From Erigeron canadensis (Eukaryota > Streptophyta > Magnoliopsida > Asterales > Asteraceae): a stretch of 64,000 nucleotides of DNA. Where the stretch lies: contig NC_057768.1 of assembly GCF_010389155.1 (NCBI RefSeq), positions 27,289,966-27,353,965 on the forward strand, given 5' to 3'. Position numbers and translations under genes: made by a program. How positions within the stretch are numbered: position 1 is the first letter of the stretch; each line of letters opens with the position of its first letter. The notes beneath the pieces are model-generated. The model was given only the letters and a program-made list of their open reading frames with translations. It did no database searches and was not told the DNA's origin. Shown piece by piece: positions 25,256 to 37,316 of this stretch.

Positions 25256-25762
25256 TTCATTAACTATATGTTATTATCTATAACTCCTTATAAAGCATAG
25301 TGACTTCTCCTATTTTAGGAAATCAGCACTTTTTTATATCCAAAATACCCTTATTTCTTAATCCTAACCCCTATATACCTACAATTTAATAATTAAAACA
25401 ACCATCTCTTTAAAAGTTATAGAGGAATTATTTAAAATACCATCAATGATTAAATTACAATATCAGTCATTTATCTAAAATATGTCCATTAATCTTTTAC
25501 ATTAATTATCTACACCACTCAACGCCGCCTCCACCACCAACATTCGCCCCACCACCACACTGTCGCCGCCACAATCACCGTCGCATTGTGCGTGTACCGT
25601 ACTAGTTTCCTTTAGATATAAATTAAATATTTTCACCTACTATGTATTTAGATATCTTTAATAAAATTACTCAACCCTTAAAATAAGCACACTACTTTCT
25701 TTGCATCAATTACTTTTATAGTAATAACCATACTGCTACTTATAAAAGTATAGATTTATAAA

Positions 25763-26036
25763 GGGATTAGTATTTTAGAATGTAAACAACTTTATATTAG
25801 TTATCATAGTGTGTACCGAACTTCAATCTCGTGCATTATATGTAGTGAACTTTAAAATCATGTGCATTGTATGTATCCGTGTATATGTTGCAACCATATA
25901 AATAGTCACTTATAAGTTTTTGATTAGTTAAATACATCCAATACAAAGAATTTGAAAATTCAATGCACGAGATTTAAATTCGATATATAATATCACAATT
26001 CGTAAAAAGTTGTTTATATTCAGATATTCTAATCCC
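25763..26036. mobile_element. MULE-type foldback MITE with 9-bp TSD
   Basis: Long inverted arms begin GGGATTAGTATTTTAGAAT and end ATTCTAATCCC. Identical 9-bp repeats ATTTATAAA lie at 25754-25762 and 26037-26045. No coding content in 274 bases. The terminal GGG-TTAG and the 9-bp duplication place it with non-autonomous Mutator-like elements. Confidence 0.8.
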
Positions 26037-26497
26037 ATTTATAAACTCTCTTTTTCCCTCTCAAACTCCCGCAGCTAAAACCGGAAGCCACCTAAAAAAC
26101 AGAAAAAACGATAAATTAAAAACCCAAATATTTATTTTTCTCTTCGGACGCAATAAGCGGCCCAGGTTATCACCGCCACCCTTTTTTCCATGGTAAAATT
26201 ATACATACTTTTTTTTGTTTCAATATTGTTAATTTACTGCAAATCCCTTAATTTTTTTTTAACTGTGATACTGTTGATTAGGGGTCTCTTGTTTTTTTGA
26301 ATGATTATTTTCACTTTGATCAAAATTGCTTTGACTACTGCATTGTATTATTAGTCTATTAGGCATCATCTTATGTATTAGCTATCTTTGTCAAACTCGG
26401 TTTTTGTGGCTTTGAACACTTTTTACCAGTGACAGAACCAGGAATGAAAGTGACCCAAAGCACAAATTTTTTTATCGCTAGGCTTGTATCGACTAAA

Positions 26498-26704
26498 AAA
26501 AAAAGGTAAATGGGTGGGAACCCGCTGGTCCATGTACAAGTACTGAATAGGTACCCTAGTCACTACCGCATAGACTACAGCCCAGTGACTCCATAGAAAT
26601 TATAGGTGGGAGGGAATCTGCTTAGCAAGGATTCGACCCGCACCTTTTAGCTGCCCAGAAATCTTTGGTAGGGGGCGGTACCATTGGGGTCTCACCCCAT
26701 TGGT
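26498..26704 (-). mobile_element. Au-like SINE with T-rich 3' end
   Basis: Read on the minus strand, the element starts near GGGGTGAGACCCCAATGG, has a B box GGTCGAATCC, and ends in a run of ten T. Near-identical 17-bp direct repeats GGCTTGTATCGAYTAAA flank it (26481-26497 and 26705-26721). The known Au SINE family of plants is also about 200 bases and ends in T residues, so this assignment is favoured over an A-tailed SINE. Confidence 0.75.
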
Positions 26705-27712
26705 GGCTTGTATCGATTAAATTAATAATAGTAACCAACTTTTAAGGTTTTTTTTTTGGTTATTTTTAACGATTTTTGTGGCTTTGAACACTTTTTACCA
26801 CTGTTTTCTTTAGTAAAAAATTTTGAAATCATCAAGTATCAATCTTTTTCTTACTTAAAACCTTTTGGTGAAATTTAGTTCTAACCTGTAAGATTTCAAT
26901 CTCTTTCATGAAGGGATTATATATAATTATGAAATATATTTAAGACGTTGATACTTAAGATTGTCCATAACTTAGCCTTGTCAGTCCTAGCCTCTTGGTG
27001 AACTAAATGTAATAAATTTTTTTTTTGGTCAGTCGAACAAGTATGCTAAATTTGAATAGTAACGAATTTTACATGAATTTTCAAATAGAGAAACCATCAA
27101 GTATAAGGATGATGCAAAATACAAGCAGCTTTTAATTTTTATCAATTGTAGAAACTCTATACATGTGTCAACATCTGAGTTGGCTTTCTATTTTGGAAAA
27201 ATCTTATACTTGATTTATGGATTTAGGAAAAATCGAAGTTGATTTCTGTAATTGATAAAAATCAAAATTTGCTTTCTATTTTGGATAATTCTTGTACTTA
27301 ATTTGTAGATTTAGGAATTCATGCAAAGTTTATGCTAAATTTATGTAAATTTCCAGACTGACTAATTGTAAGATTTACAAGGAAGCAAGTCGTATCATGG
27401 ATATTAAGTCACCATTCCTGGGATAGTATGTACATTTGAGACCAGCCTCCATTGGCATTCCTAATTTTTCAATTCGTTGACTGACTTTGTTTATATTGTC
27501 TAAACTCTAAAGCATATCATCTGATTTGTAATATGAAAATATATGACTTAAATGCTTTTTGGGCCTTTCAACTGAATTTTGTTATAACTGTATGCACTAA
27601 TACATGTTACTTGTGATAGGTATTATTTTTGTTTAATGTAGAAATAGCGTTTTCTTAATTCAGTGTTTTACTTTTAGGTTTCTTTAGTATGTGTGGAGTT
27701 TTTCACCCAACT

Positions 27713-27895
27713 TTTTTTTAGAAAAGCGAAGGGCCGGACCATGGGTATCCGGATTGGATACCGAGGGCCTACCCGATCCCCTCCCCCCACCCGCCCCATC
27801 CGGTAAATTCAACTCGCACGCCAATAATATTAGCTAGTAACAATGCTCGAGATGGGATTAGAATATTGGGTGTCTAACAACGTCATACTCACTTT
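27713..27895 (-). mobile_element. tRNA-derived SINE, inverted relative of the 24.2-kb copy
   Basis: The T run at 27713-27720 followed by GAAAAGCGAAGGGCCGGACC is the complement of an A-tailed SINE 3' end like that at 24.4 kb. The GC-rich body (CCACCCGCCCCATCCGG) and the TAGACACCC/TCTAATCCCATC promoter-like end (minus strand) correspond, but the B box has diverged. Confidence 0.7.
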
Positions 27896-28175
27896 TTTCC
27901 CTATATAATATTATACAATTATATGACATCTTTTATAGAGAAAGGGTTATTAGTTTTAAAGTTGGTAAATTATCATATCTTCTTTTTTAAGTATATACTG
28001 TGGAGTGGATTCCTTGTTTCATTCTTCTGAATGCTGGTGAAACTTTGACATGTTTACTTGCATAATTCATAAATTTTGGTTTTTCTCGTTGTAAATTTTA
28101 GTTCAATGATTCATTGAATGACACTCAGATGTATTTTGTGATATTGCATTAATTATGTTTGAAATGTGATTAGGT

Positions 28176-30721
28176 ATGATGGAGCAAAAGCAGATATCTT
28201 GTGGTTCAGTATTTGATCAACTGCCTCCCCTATATGCAAACTGTCCTTGGTTGGTTGTTCAGAACTTGGAAGGCACGAGAAACAATACTTTCTACACCAT
28301 ACCCACCCAATCGGGCCATTATCCATGTCAAAGTCCTGAACTGCTCCAAAAACGTATTCGAGGTTATTACCATGGGTGGGTGATTCTTTCCTACAAAGCG
28401 AAGTGGTCTCTATGGAACCCAATGACTGGTAAGATCGTAAATCGTATCCCACCCTTGATTTTGAAAGATGGAGATTCTGAATTTAGTGGACAATGTTGTT
28501 TGTCTTCCCCTCCCGATGATCCCAGTTCAATTCTTTTGTTAACGAGATCTGCAAAACCTACCTTTGTTTTTTGTCGTTTAGACTCTAACATAAAGTGGTT
28601 AAGATGGACCGAAATATCATATGCTAGAGAGCTAAAGCGAATAACCAGTTATTATGGTTTGTTAAGATGCCCAACTATATATAATGGTAAAGTATATGCC
28701 TTGTACACCACAAGTGGTGGTTGTGGTGGTTATTTTGTCATACAGATTGACATTGTGATTAAGGATGGAGAAGTTGTTATAAAGCCATTGCTATTTAAGG
28801 AATGCCCTTCTCCTTCCTTTACTCCGTGGGCTTATGATACTAATTTTCTGAAAGGATCTTGTACAGAATTGTTCTACATCAGAGTAGGTTTTCAGGGGCG
28901 GACTAAAAAAACAGTTCGTAATGTGTATTTGTTCAAATGGCTCACGTCTAGTATGAGGTGGGAAGAAATGGATGACTTCAAAGACGCTATATTTTTCGCG
29001 GATCTTGGTTGTGATTACTCAGTATATTACAGCCAACGAATTACCTCCGAGTTAGGGGGTTACATACACCTTCGTGATGAAATGGGAAAAGTGATATACT
29101 CGTACCACTTCAAAGATAAAACAATTTCCATATCTTCTATGCCTTCTGCAGTGCTGCCAACAAGCCAGGTGTCTTTGTTGGAATACAGGTTTCCTTCTAT
29201 GTTTTCTGTTTTTTATATACAGTACTAGTAAACCCGTGCATTGCATGGTTTGAAAATTAAAACAAAAGTGGGTTAAAAGACTGAAATAACTCAGAATATA
29301 TTTATAATATGAGAACTTTATATAGTGTCATCTATGCGTGATGATTAGGTTTTAAAAAGATGAGTTGCCATTACATTACATATGGCGTAAAAATGGAAGA
29401 ATGTGCAAGAAAATTTTGACAAATAAGCAAAAATCGTATTTCGCTAACAAAGAATGATGCCAACTAAGAGAAGGATTATCCTCTTTTAGTTATATGGGGA
29501 GATATAATTGTATTATTTTAACTCGTATCTGTTTTATTTATCTTTTCTTTCCTTGCGTTGAAACCATATTATGTGTAGGTTAAAAGGTGATCATGGAGAA
29601 GCAATGTCCACACTTCATTCTAAACAAGAAGACAATGAGTATAAGATAGCCGGAAGATCAGTTATGGATGACGAGGTTAGATTGACTGAATCAACCCTGT
29701 TTGATATCCCGCTTCATCTTTTACAGAACATAATGGAGCGTCATGTTGGTGTTGAATACATGTACTTTCGTGCTACATGCAAACGTTGTCATTTAGCAGC
29801 ACCTTCCATACAATGGAGCAACAAAGCGGCCCTAAGGAGATTGCACAATTATTCAGTAGCTTCACCATGGCTGATGGAGGTTGATGAGTATCGGAGCATA
29901 TATACATTTACAGATCCGATGTTTGGTGACAAGTACTCTATGAAAAGACCAGAGGTATCACCCGGTCATCACCGGTTAATTTGTTCCAGGTTTGGCTGGG
30001 TGTTATATAGTATCGACCCCGGTTACTTGATCTTCTTTAACCCCTTCACCAAGGACACCCACAAGGTTCCATTTTTGTCAACTGAATTAGATGCCGTAAG
30101 TTTCTCGGCACCGCCCACCTCTCCTAATTGCATGATTTTTGGATTTACATATATGGGTTCCCCGAAAGTTTTCATGCGCTACAAAACCTGCCGTATGTCA
30201 GTTTTGGACTTTGGTGATGACAGTCCAGATTTTTTTTTTTTCCTATATTTGTTGCCCCTGATGATATTTATGCCTTGTCTAACGATGGACAACTTTTTGT
30301 TTTCAAAAATTTTCCAAAAGTTTATTGGAAGAACGTTGCAGCCAAAATAAGTTGTGACGGACAATACTTTTTAGTGCAGTGTAAACAAAATCTGTTGCTA
30401 GTCACGGTGGGCAAGTCTGGGGAATCTGTTGAGGTTTTCAAGCTGAATGTTATAGAAAAAAAATGGGAAAAAATAGATAGTTTAGGCAGGCACATGATTT
30501 ACATTTGCAATGCAAGATGTATCTGCCTCGAAGCTAAAACTCCAGGAATGGAGAACAAAATCTATTTCCCACGATTTGATTCCAAGTACGGGAAAATAGT
30601 GTTTTATTCACTTGAGACTGGCAGGTATCACATATTTAAGGACAAAAGCATTGAAGAAGTTTCCGGTACTGGGATTGAATACTGCCGCCCTCACATTTGG
30701 ATTGAACCGAGTTGGTCCTAG
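28176..30721 (+). CDS. DUF295 - F-box - DUF295 protein gene, frameshifted
   Basis: Exon 28176-29188 encodes a DUF295-like domain (YYHGWVILSY, WNPMTGKIVNRIPPL, CGGYFVIQIDI). Its donor at 29189 joins in frame to 29579 (LLEY-R-LKGDHGEA). The second exon has an F-box-like segment (FDIPLHLLQNIMERH, YMYFRATCKRCHLA) and a second DUF295-like domain (GWVLYSIDPGYLIFFNPFTK...SNDGQLFVFKNFPK...VEVFKLN...IYFPRFDSKYG), stop at 30719-30721. At the 12-T run 30230-30241 the frame shifts: the first frame ends at 30350, while the family-like frame continues as PIFVAPDDIYAL. One T too many (or two too few) would explain it; it could be a real break or a homopolymer error. F-box proteins of this type may select substrates in SCF ubiquitin ligases. 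Two separate genes is the alternative reading. Confidence 0.7.
29225..29255 (-). mobile_element. Helitron-like 3' terminus inside the F-box gene intron
   Basis: On the minus strand, AACCATGCAATGCACGGGTT (a hairpin-forming stretch) is followed by TACTAG and T. It lies 36 bases past the donor of the 29189-29578 intron, so a small Helitron may make up much of this intron. No 5' TC end was fixed. Confidence 0.45.
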
Positions 30722-31850
30722 CTGCTAGATAGTTTCCCCTTGTATTTATGAATAGAGATACCATGGTGCATTTTTGCATCTGTTGTAATTTCCATTATTT
30801 GTGATACCAAGTACATTATACTTATGCTTTGTATTAGACATCATAGTCCTAACCTTCACTTGTATGACCAAATAAATTATACTTATGCTTTGTTTTGATA
30901 TTTATTGGGAAATAAGCTAGATTATTATTTTTATGAAATAAAAGGTTACTATTAGATTTAGTCATGATATACAGTTGAGAGAGTATTGGGTCAAATACAC
31001 CACTACCCTAATAATCTAATACTCCGTATAATGTTAAATTTTGAGAGAGTGTAGTTTGTTTGAGAAATCCAGATAAAATGCAAACCAAATGTTAAGTTTT
31101 GAGAGAGTGTAGTTTGTTTGAGAAATCCAGATAAAATGCAAACCAAGTCGAGCCAATCGTGAGTAAATGGTTGAAATTGCTTCCTTTAAAAGATACTAAT
31201 ACAATTTTCTTGGCGCTTTATTTCAACTATGGATTGTGGTTGAGCACGATTTAAGTGTGCTTCATTACCTATCAGACTTCACTTGCTGGTTTTATGGAAA
31301 GCCTGGTGGTTGGTGCGTATGGTGTTGTGATACTACCCTTCTCTATTAGAGAAGGAATCAGTATCTTTTTAGAAGGGTTTGTGCCTACAGAAAACCTACA
31401 TTTTCGTGCATTGCTTTTGTTTTTTCTCGGTACAATAGGGAGATCGTGAAAACGTGTTGCCTACAAGGAAGTTGGGAAAAAGGGTTTTTACGGCCCTGTT
31501 TTATTTATCAAGTCAGGCTATCTTGGAGTGATTTTGACTTTTGCTGTTTATAAGTGAGATTTACCCTCTATTGCCACGAATTAAAGCAACCGACAGGTAA
31601 TTATCTCATTGGATCAAGTGTGTGTGTTTTGTTGTGATAGTGAAATTATTTGTTTAGGAAAATTTTCAGCCGAATGCTGATGGGAAGATGATTGAAATGT
31701 AGGTTCAGGCCCCAAAATGTTGAATACATTCAACTCACTGATATAATCAAAATGTTGAATATATAAGTATGAATATGCTAAGAAGATCAGTAATATGGAA
31801 AAACTACTGACTTTCTAACTCCATTAAACAAGACATGATATAGCGCTATA
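30722..31850. other. 3' region of the F-box gene and spacer
   Basis: Probable 3' UTR to about 30960, then spacer. Apart from a short tandem duplication at 31031-31146 no structure was recognised. The frame at 31255-31449 is hydrophobic and matches no family I know. Confidence 0.5.
31031..31146 (+). repeat. 58-bp tandem duplication, two copies
   Basis: The unit beginning GTTAAATTTTGAGAGAG at 31033 is repeated as GTTAAGTTTTGAGAGAG at 31091, with the rest nearly identical (GAAATCCAGATAAAATGCAA in both). A recent local duplication by slippage or unequal exchange is likely. Confidence 0.9.
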
Positions 31851-32410
31851 TATAGCAATTATGTGCTAGTACAACCCACCCAAATTCTTTGAGCCATTTT
31901 ATAAGGTACATTTGATTTAAGATCAGATACACCTCTTTAGCATAAAATTAAAGAATGCATTACACCCACATATATCCACACACAAAAAAGGTGACTTTGA
32001 CTTGTGAAGTTAAAACCAGTCCTTTGTATTAACTGGTACATTATGTAAACATGGTTGTGTTGTAGATTGTAAAGACTTTTCTAGAGCCCAAGACTGCAAA
32101 CAAAGTGAAATTTGTTTATGCAAACAATCCAAAAACGAAGACCATCATGGACAACTTATTTTCCATGGATGTCCTCAAGCCTGCATTTGATGGAAAAGAT
32201 GAAGAAATATTGGACATCAAGAAATACGCAGAAAGGATGAAACACGATGTTGCAAAGAGGATTCAACTTTATCGAGTAGAAAGTTGCATTGAGCCTAAAG
32301 ATAAACTTATTCTCATCGACGGGAATGGAACCACTACAAACTCAATTCTTCATATATATACACCCTATATATATATGTGTGTGTGTGTATTTGTATTGCA
32401 TTATTTTTAA
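31851..32410 (+). pseudogene. 5'-truncated SEC14-like copy with retained intron
   Basis: This matches 21620-22110 of the intact SEC14-like gene: the last 13 codons or so of exon 4 (NPPKFFEPFYK becomes THPNSLSHFI-type after a small insertion, or NPPKFFEPFYK in frame), the whole intron including donor GTACATTTGA and acceptor GTTGTAG, then exon 5 from 32066. The exon 5 frame stays open through KVKFVYANNPKTK, IMDNLFSMDVLKPAF and ESCIEPK before running into a TA/TG microsatellite; the original C-terminus is lost. Because the intron is kept, the copy arose from DNA and not from mRNA. Exons 1-3 are absent, so no normal product is expected. Confidence 0.9.
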
Positions 32411-32810
32411 ATTCAAAATTCTAGACTTTTTGCCAAATATAATCTAGATATAAAAAATGAAATAGATTAAAGGCAAGATGGAGCAGTACCCAATAAGGCA
32501 AATATCATTATTCTGTTTCTATCAAACTATACAATATTACAAACTGACAAGAAAGAAACAAAAAAGGTCACTCTGTAAACAAATCACATAATTTGAGTTT
32601 CTACCGCACAAGACTTGTATTTGAACAACAATTTACTAACTGAATCTTGAAAACCAACACATGTTCTGACAGTTTGTTGGTTCAAGTTGATTTGATGCAC
32701 CAAATGAAGACACGAAATTAAGAACCATGAGATATACGAACAGAGATAGTTTCAAGAAATGTATTCATGAACAGGAGGGGTTCTTGAAAAACGTAGAGTC
32801 TGCTGATTTA

Positions 32811-35340
32811 TCAATGAACCATCTCATCTAACTTTTGCCTGTAACGAGCCAAATTCTACAATGTACATTGAAAACACTGTCAATTGAATGCCTGAATTGT
32901 TTGATAAAATAAAGTTACTAATCTTTATGCAAGGCATATAAAAAGTTTGTCATGGACACAACACACAAGTGTCAATGTCAAAATGTCAATGTCAACCCCG
33001 TCATGAACAAGGTATGGGGGAGGTGAGATGTAGAAAGACCTCCGGCCAGAGTGTGTGGGAGTAAATTAATGCGTGTATCATCTGTGTGTGTGTGTGTGTG
33101 TGTCACATACACAAGTATAAAATGTGATTGTAAAGTTACTCCCTGTGTCCTCTATGAGTTGTCTTAGTTTGCTTCGGATGTCCTAGTTTACCCGTTTAAC
33201 ATATTGTCAATAATATATAACCCAAACTGATCCAATTTCACATAAGAGTTGAATCCGACCCACCTTTGTATAAGCATAAACGCTGGCTTCACTTGGCGCT
33301 GCTGGACTTCCTCTTCTGATATATTTTTCCTCTTTGACAATGTAAAGCATGGGTATCCCCGTTGACAGTTCCAGGCTTATAACCTGAAACAATATATGCA
33401 GCATTCATTCAGTTTTCAAAATACCCAAACAGGACAACCATCATGAACATCATATAAGATCAAGTTTTTACCTCTTGAGAAGTTAATCTGTCAAGATACA
33501 TTATGATAGACCTCAAGGAATTCCCGTGTGCAGCAATCATAACGTTCTTACCAGTTTGTAGTTGAGGTTCGATCTGAAAATTTTTCCAGGCGGACTTAAA
33601 AAAAGTGAAAAAAGATAGATTCCAGAAAGTAGAACTGGGTTTGGAAGTTGATTAATATGAATGTAATAAAAATAAGTCAAGCAAATTTTTGGAAGGGCTT
33701 TTGCTCTTTGAAGATGTGATCATAATAACATATTCGTTTATACAGCTGAGAGAGTTTTGGTATAGAAATTATACTTACGTGTTCTTTAAAGTATGCGACA
33801 GCTCTTTCAGCACACATTTCCAAACTTTCGCCATTTGGCGGAGGGATATCATAACTACGACGCCACACATGAACTTGTTCTTTCCCGTATTTATCAGCAG
33901 TTTCCTGCTTATTTAGACCCTGCAATTCTCCATACCTGTATATTAAAAAAAGAGTGAGGATTATACAAAAGTAAGTAAGATTGTGAATTTTAACTCATTC
34001 AAAAAATTTCAATCTCCACAAGAAAAGTTAAACTTCTTACATTCGTTCATTTAACTGCCACGCCGTAACAACTGGGATACACTGCTTTTCAGTTTCTTCA
34101 CTAAAAATTTGACTCCAAGATTGTGCCTGTTCACTTTCATTATGCAAAACAATAGGCACCTACGTAATATTGATTTTGTCAGAAAAATCAGAAACCCAAT
34201 AAAAAGGGATTATAATGTGTGTCAGTATACCTTCTTGCGTCGATGCTGTGACATGGCAAGCATAGCTGTCATCTGTGCACGAATAAGTGCAGATGTATAT
34301 ATCATGTCCACAGGTATATTGCTTATTCTCTTACCAGCTTCGACTGCTTCTTCTACACCTTTTTTTGTCAATGGTACATCAACACAACCAGTAAAGAGAT
34401 TCTTCTCGTTCCATAGTGACTCACCATGCCTAATCAATATCAACGCCGCTTCCTCTGAAATTCACATATACACTCATTTCAGAATTTAAAATAAAACACA
34501 ACAAAGTTACATATTTTGGATAAACAATATGGATCTTAAATATCTGTGGATGCGGTATGACTAGATCACCATTTGCAGTTGCTCATAATAGGTAAAGTGA
34601 TTCCCTTTTGAACTATGGTATATGAGTTTTAACATTTTTCTTTCATACCAACCAACATCCCACTAAAATGTAGCAGCAACGCAGATTAAACAATCATGAA
34701 CTTACTTCTAATCAATTGTTCAAGATTTACCCATTATTGCAAAGCTAAATGGTTTTGGGTGGTTTCTTAAAAATGATATCATTGCAACAGAAAGTCAGGA
34801 CCAATGGATATCCAAGTCAACCACCAGAAGCAGCACAATTAAGTAGTGGCGGAAATTTACTTATGTAGGTCTATGTGGGCTATCTCAAACAGATGAAATT
34901 GGTCAAAGGAAAAAAGCAACTTAAAAGGGAGGTCAAATGGGTTGAACGGGTGAAATTCGTCAGATATCTATTTGCATCTCGAAAAATGACTTTCTTCAAC
35001 CCCGACACAATTTGACCCTTTACCCAACCCACACGACCCATCCATCATGTCAAGGCAAAGGAAATACCATACTTGATTTCTTAGGGGATTCCATGTTGTT
35101 GTTTAACGGGCTTGAGACTTGGCCCCCAACTGTAGTCTGGGTAGAAGATGCTTGAACTAAACATGAACCCCTCTTTCTAGAACAATCAAGTTCTTTTATC
35201 GACAATCCAATATTGGTCTTAAAAACTTTGGAGGTCACCTGCAGAGTACTATTTCCACATTCTTGACGAAGAGCAGAACTACCAATGTATCCATGGGACT
35301 TGATTGTACCAAGACACCCATTAAACGCTGTTGCAGCCAT
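32811..35340 (-). CDS. 2,3-bisphosphoglycerate-dependent phosphoglycerate mutase, plastid-type
   Basis: Seven coding exons on the minus strand, 35340-35073, 34454-34231, 34159-34041, 33935-33779, 33573-33472, 33383-33264 and 32855-32811, join in frame to 344 residues. The last exon is only 45 bases ([14 protein letters not shown], stop). The enzyme interconverts 3- and 2-phosphoglycerate. The phospho-acceptor motif [15 protein letters not shown] opens exon 2, and the second catalytic histidine is in [13 protein letters not shown] (exon 5); between are [10 protein letters not shown] and [16 protein letters not shown]. The first exon (about 89 residues) is Ser/Thr/Asn-rich with few acidic residues early, which suggests a plastid transit peptide. 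An acceptor TTTTCAG two bases before the ATG (35342-35348) implies a leader intron. The gene converges on the truncated SEC14 copy. Confidence 0.94.
33081..33103. repeat. TG microsatellite
   Basis: A run of TG dinucleotides inside the region between dPGM exons 6 and 7, close to a short SINE-like fragment (GGAGGTGAGATGTAGA at about 33018). Confidence 0.9.
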
Positions 35341-37164
35341 TCTGAAAATTGATATCAAGTTAAGATGTTAAATTAAATAATCAGATTTCTTATAGTAACT
35401 CCTACATGCTTCTCCAAGACTAATTATTTTGACCCTTACTAATCAAAACCTCAAAACCAACATCAAGTTTTGCCAAACAATCTAAAATGATCATTCAGAT
35501 CAGATCAAATGCACAAAAAAATTACTTGAAATGAAACAAAATTATGAACCTACAAAAGAAACCCATATTATTATAAATACTATCCACATAGTAAACTTAT
35601 CATCTAAATTAAAGTTGTTGGTAATCTTAGCCATTTAGCATGATTGTGATTTACTTGAGACAAAGCGATCTCGGTTTAAGGCTTTAAGCTTATATACGAG
35701 TTAGTGAGTGCAAGTTGCACCCTTGTTAAGGCTAAATTCGATTTTTAGCAGGGGGGCAGTGCCACTTGGGGGGTCTAGGGAGCCTGTCAACTTAATCATT
35801 TTTCCCACCAAAATCTCCTTTGAAATTAATTCCTACCAAAATGAAAGGGCGTGCCTTGATATTAATAATTTTATAATTGATATATCAAAGGTTGTCAATT
35901 CATATAACACTTTTCATATTGTAGAGTTGCAACCTTTCAACTCTAACATGTGCAACTTTCATATGTTATAAATACAAAATCTAGCTAGTCTCAATTTTCA
36001 ACACGAAAATTCACATAATCTATTTGTTGAAACTCAAACTTTTAGTTGCCTTGGATTTAAGTTGTCATTTGTTTTATCCCTATAAAGATTTCGTGATACT
36101 CGAGGTAAGCAATAGCATCGATATACTTTATAGCATAAGAGATCACACCACTCAAAGGAAAATCATGTATTGCCAAAAACCAAATTTTAAACAAAAGCAC
36201 CAATTCACAAAACAAATACTCCTATATTTCCACAATTTATAGACTTATACTTTGACTTTTAGAGGGTCAAACAGGTTCCTATTGAACTTCAAAATCTATA
36301 TGGCTTTTAAACCTTTTTTTACTAACAGTTTATGGTCAGCTACACCAAATTTATCACAGTTAACACAAAGAAAAAAATTGGTGTAAAAAATTCAACATAA
36401 AACATATAGAAACTGTAACTACAAGTTACTAAGTTGACCATAAAAAGTCAACATGTACCCAACATAACTTTAGCAAATGGGTATTACAAGAAACCAAATT
36501 TAAGCAAATGGGCATCACACAAATTCAACAAGTTAGGCAAAACAAAAACAAAAAAAATACATATAATTCAAATCCATACCAAAAAAGGCAGAAAAAAATA
36601 AAGAGTAAAACAGGGGACTAAGCTGCTAGTTTTAGACAATGTACGTAAGAATTGAAAAGAAAAACATACATACATTATATATAATGATATAAGCAGAAGG
36701 ATTGACGCCTTGGTTGGCGATTAAACTGAGGGAGGTTAAAGGTTATTACAAGGAAATTAAAAAGGTTGGTTGATGGAGATTATAATGGCAATGAGAGTAA
36801 GTGCCAGTCAAAGCATATGCCAAAATATTACATGTCGTGATGATTTAGAATGAGTATGTTTTTTGGTTTGTATTTAATGCTTAGAAGAAATCGGTCGAGG
36901 GGTTGGTTGGTTGGTTGTCTGAAAAACAAATTTTGGGACGTCCTTTTTATGATGTTTATATTAGTTTTTTTTTTCCCTCTGCCTTTCATGTTCTCAAAAG
37001 GCATAATTAACAAGTTCATTAGATTAGTATTGTTTTAAGTCACTAAGAAAGTCGACTCATTTACTCTAGGGGTATTTTTTTTTTTAGCATTTTTCATAAC
37101 CAATTTGTTAGGAAAAATGCTAAAAAAATTACATACATCCTCAGCTAGGTATTACAATATGTTA
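35341..37164. other. dPGM leader intron, promoter region and spacer
   Basis: The dPGM leader exon probably lies at about 36650-36790 (minus strand), with the leader intron between it and 35342. No other gene is recognised. A GGTTGGTTGGTTGGTTG run sits at 36901-36917. Confidence 0.4.
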
Positions 37165-37316
37165 CTCTTTCCGTCCCATTTTAATTGTCATGTTGACCAT
37201 ATAAGTTTTTAATGTACTTTTCGTCTATATAAGTTTTATCAAATAACATATAGTACAAACAAAGTTATTTACGGTCAAAATTAATTAACATGACAACTAA
37301 AATGGGACGGTAGGAG
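37165..37316. mobile_element. Stowaway MITE
   Basis: Inverted ends CTCTTTCCGTCCCATTTTA and (reverse complement of right) CTCCTACCGTCCCATTTTA, flanked by TA dinucleotides at 37163-37164 and 37317-37318. The length is 152 bases and there is no coding. The CTCC-TCCGTCCCA ends and TA duplication are diagnostic of Tc1/mariner-derived Stowaway elements. Confidence 0.93.

Larger units (their letters stand above)
26194..28173 (+). other. Probable 5'-UTR intron of the DUF295/F-box gene
   Basis: A pyrimidine-rich leader at about 26040-26193 ends at a GTAAAA donor (26194), and an acceptor GTGATTAG ends at 28173, two bases before the ATG at 28176. The intron would be about 2 kb and would contain both SINEs at 26.5 and 27.7 kb. 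It is inferred from motifs only. Confidence 0.4.

Noticed and set aside
31255..31449. 64-codon hydrophobic frame
   Set aside because: No family resemblance and no supporting start or splice context.
33207..33404. dPGM ending at an in-frame stop after TKVGRIQLL
   Set aside because: Reading through the donor AAG|GTGGG gives a non-family tail; a 45-base exon at 32811-32855 restores the conserved LARYRQKLD ending.
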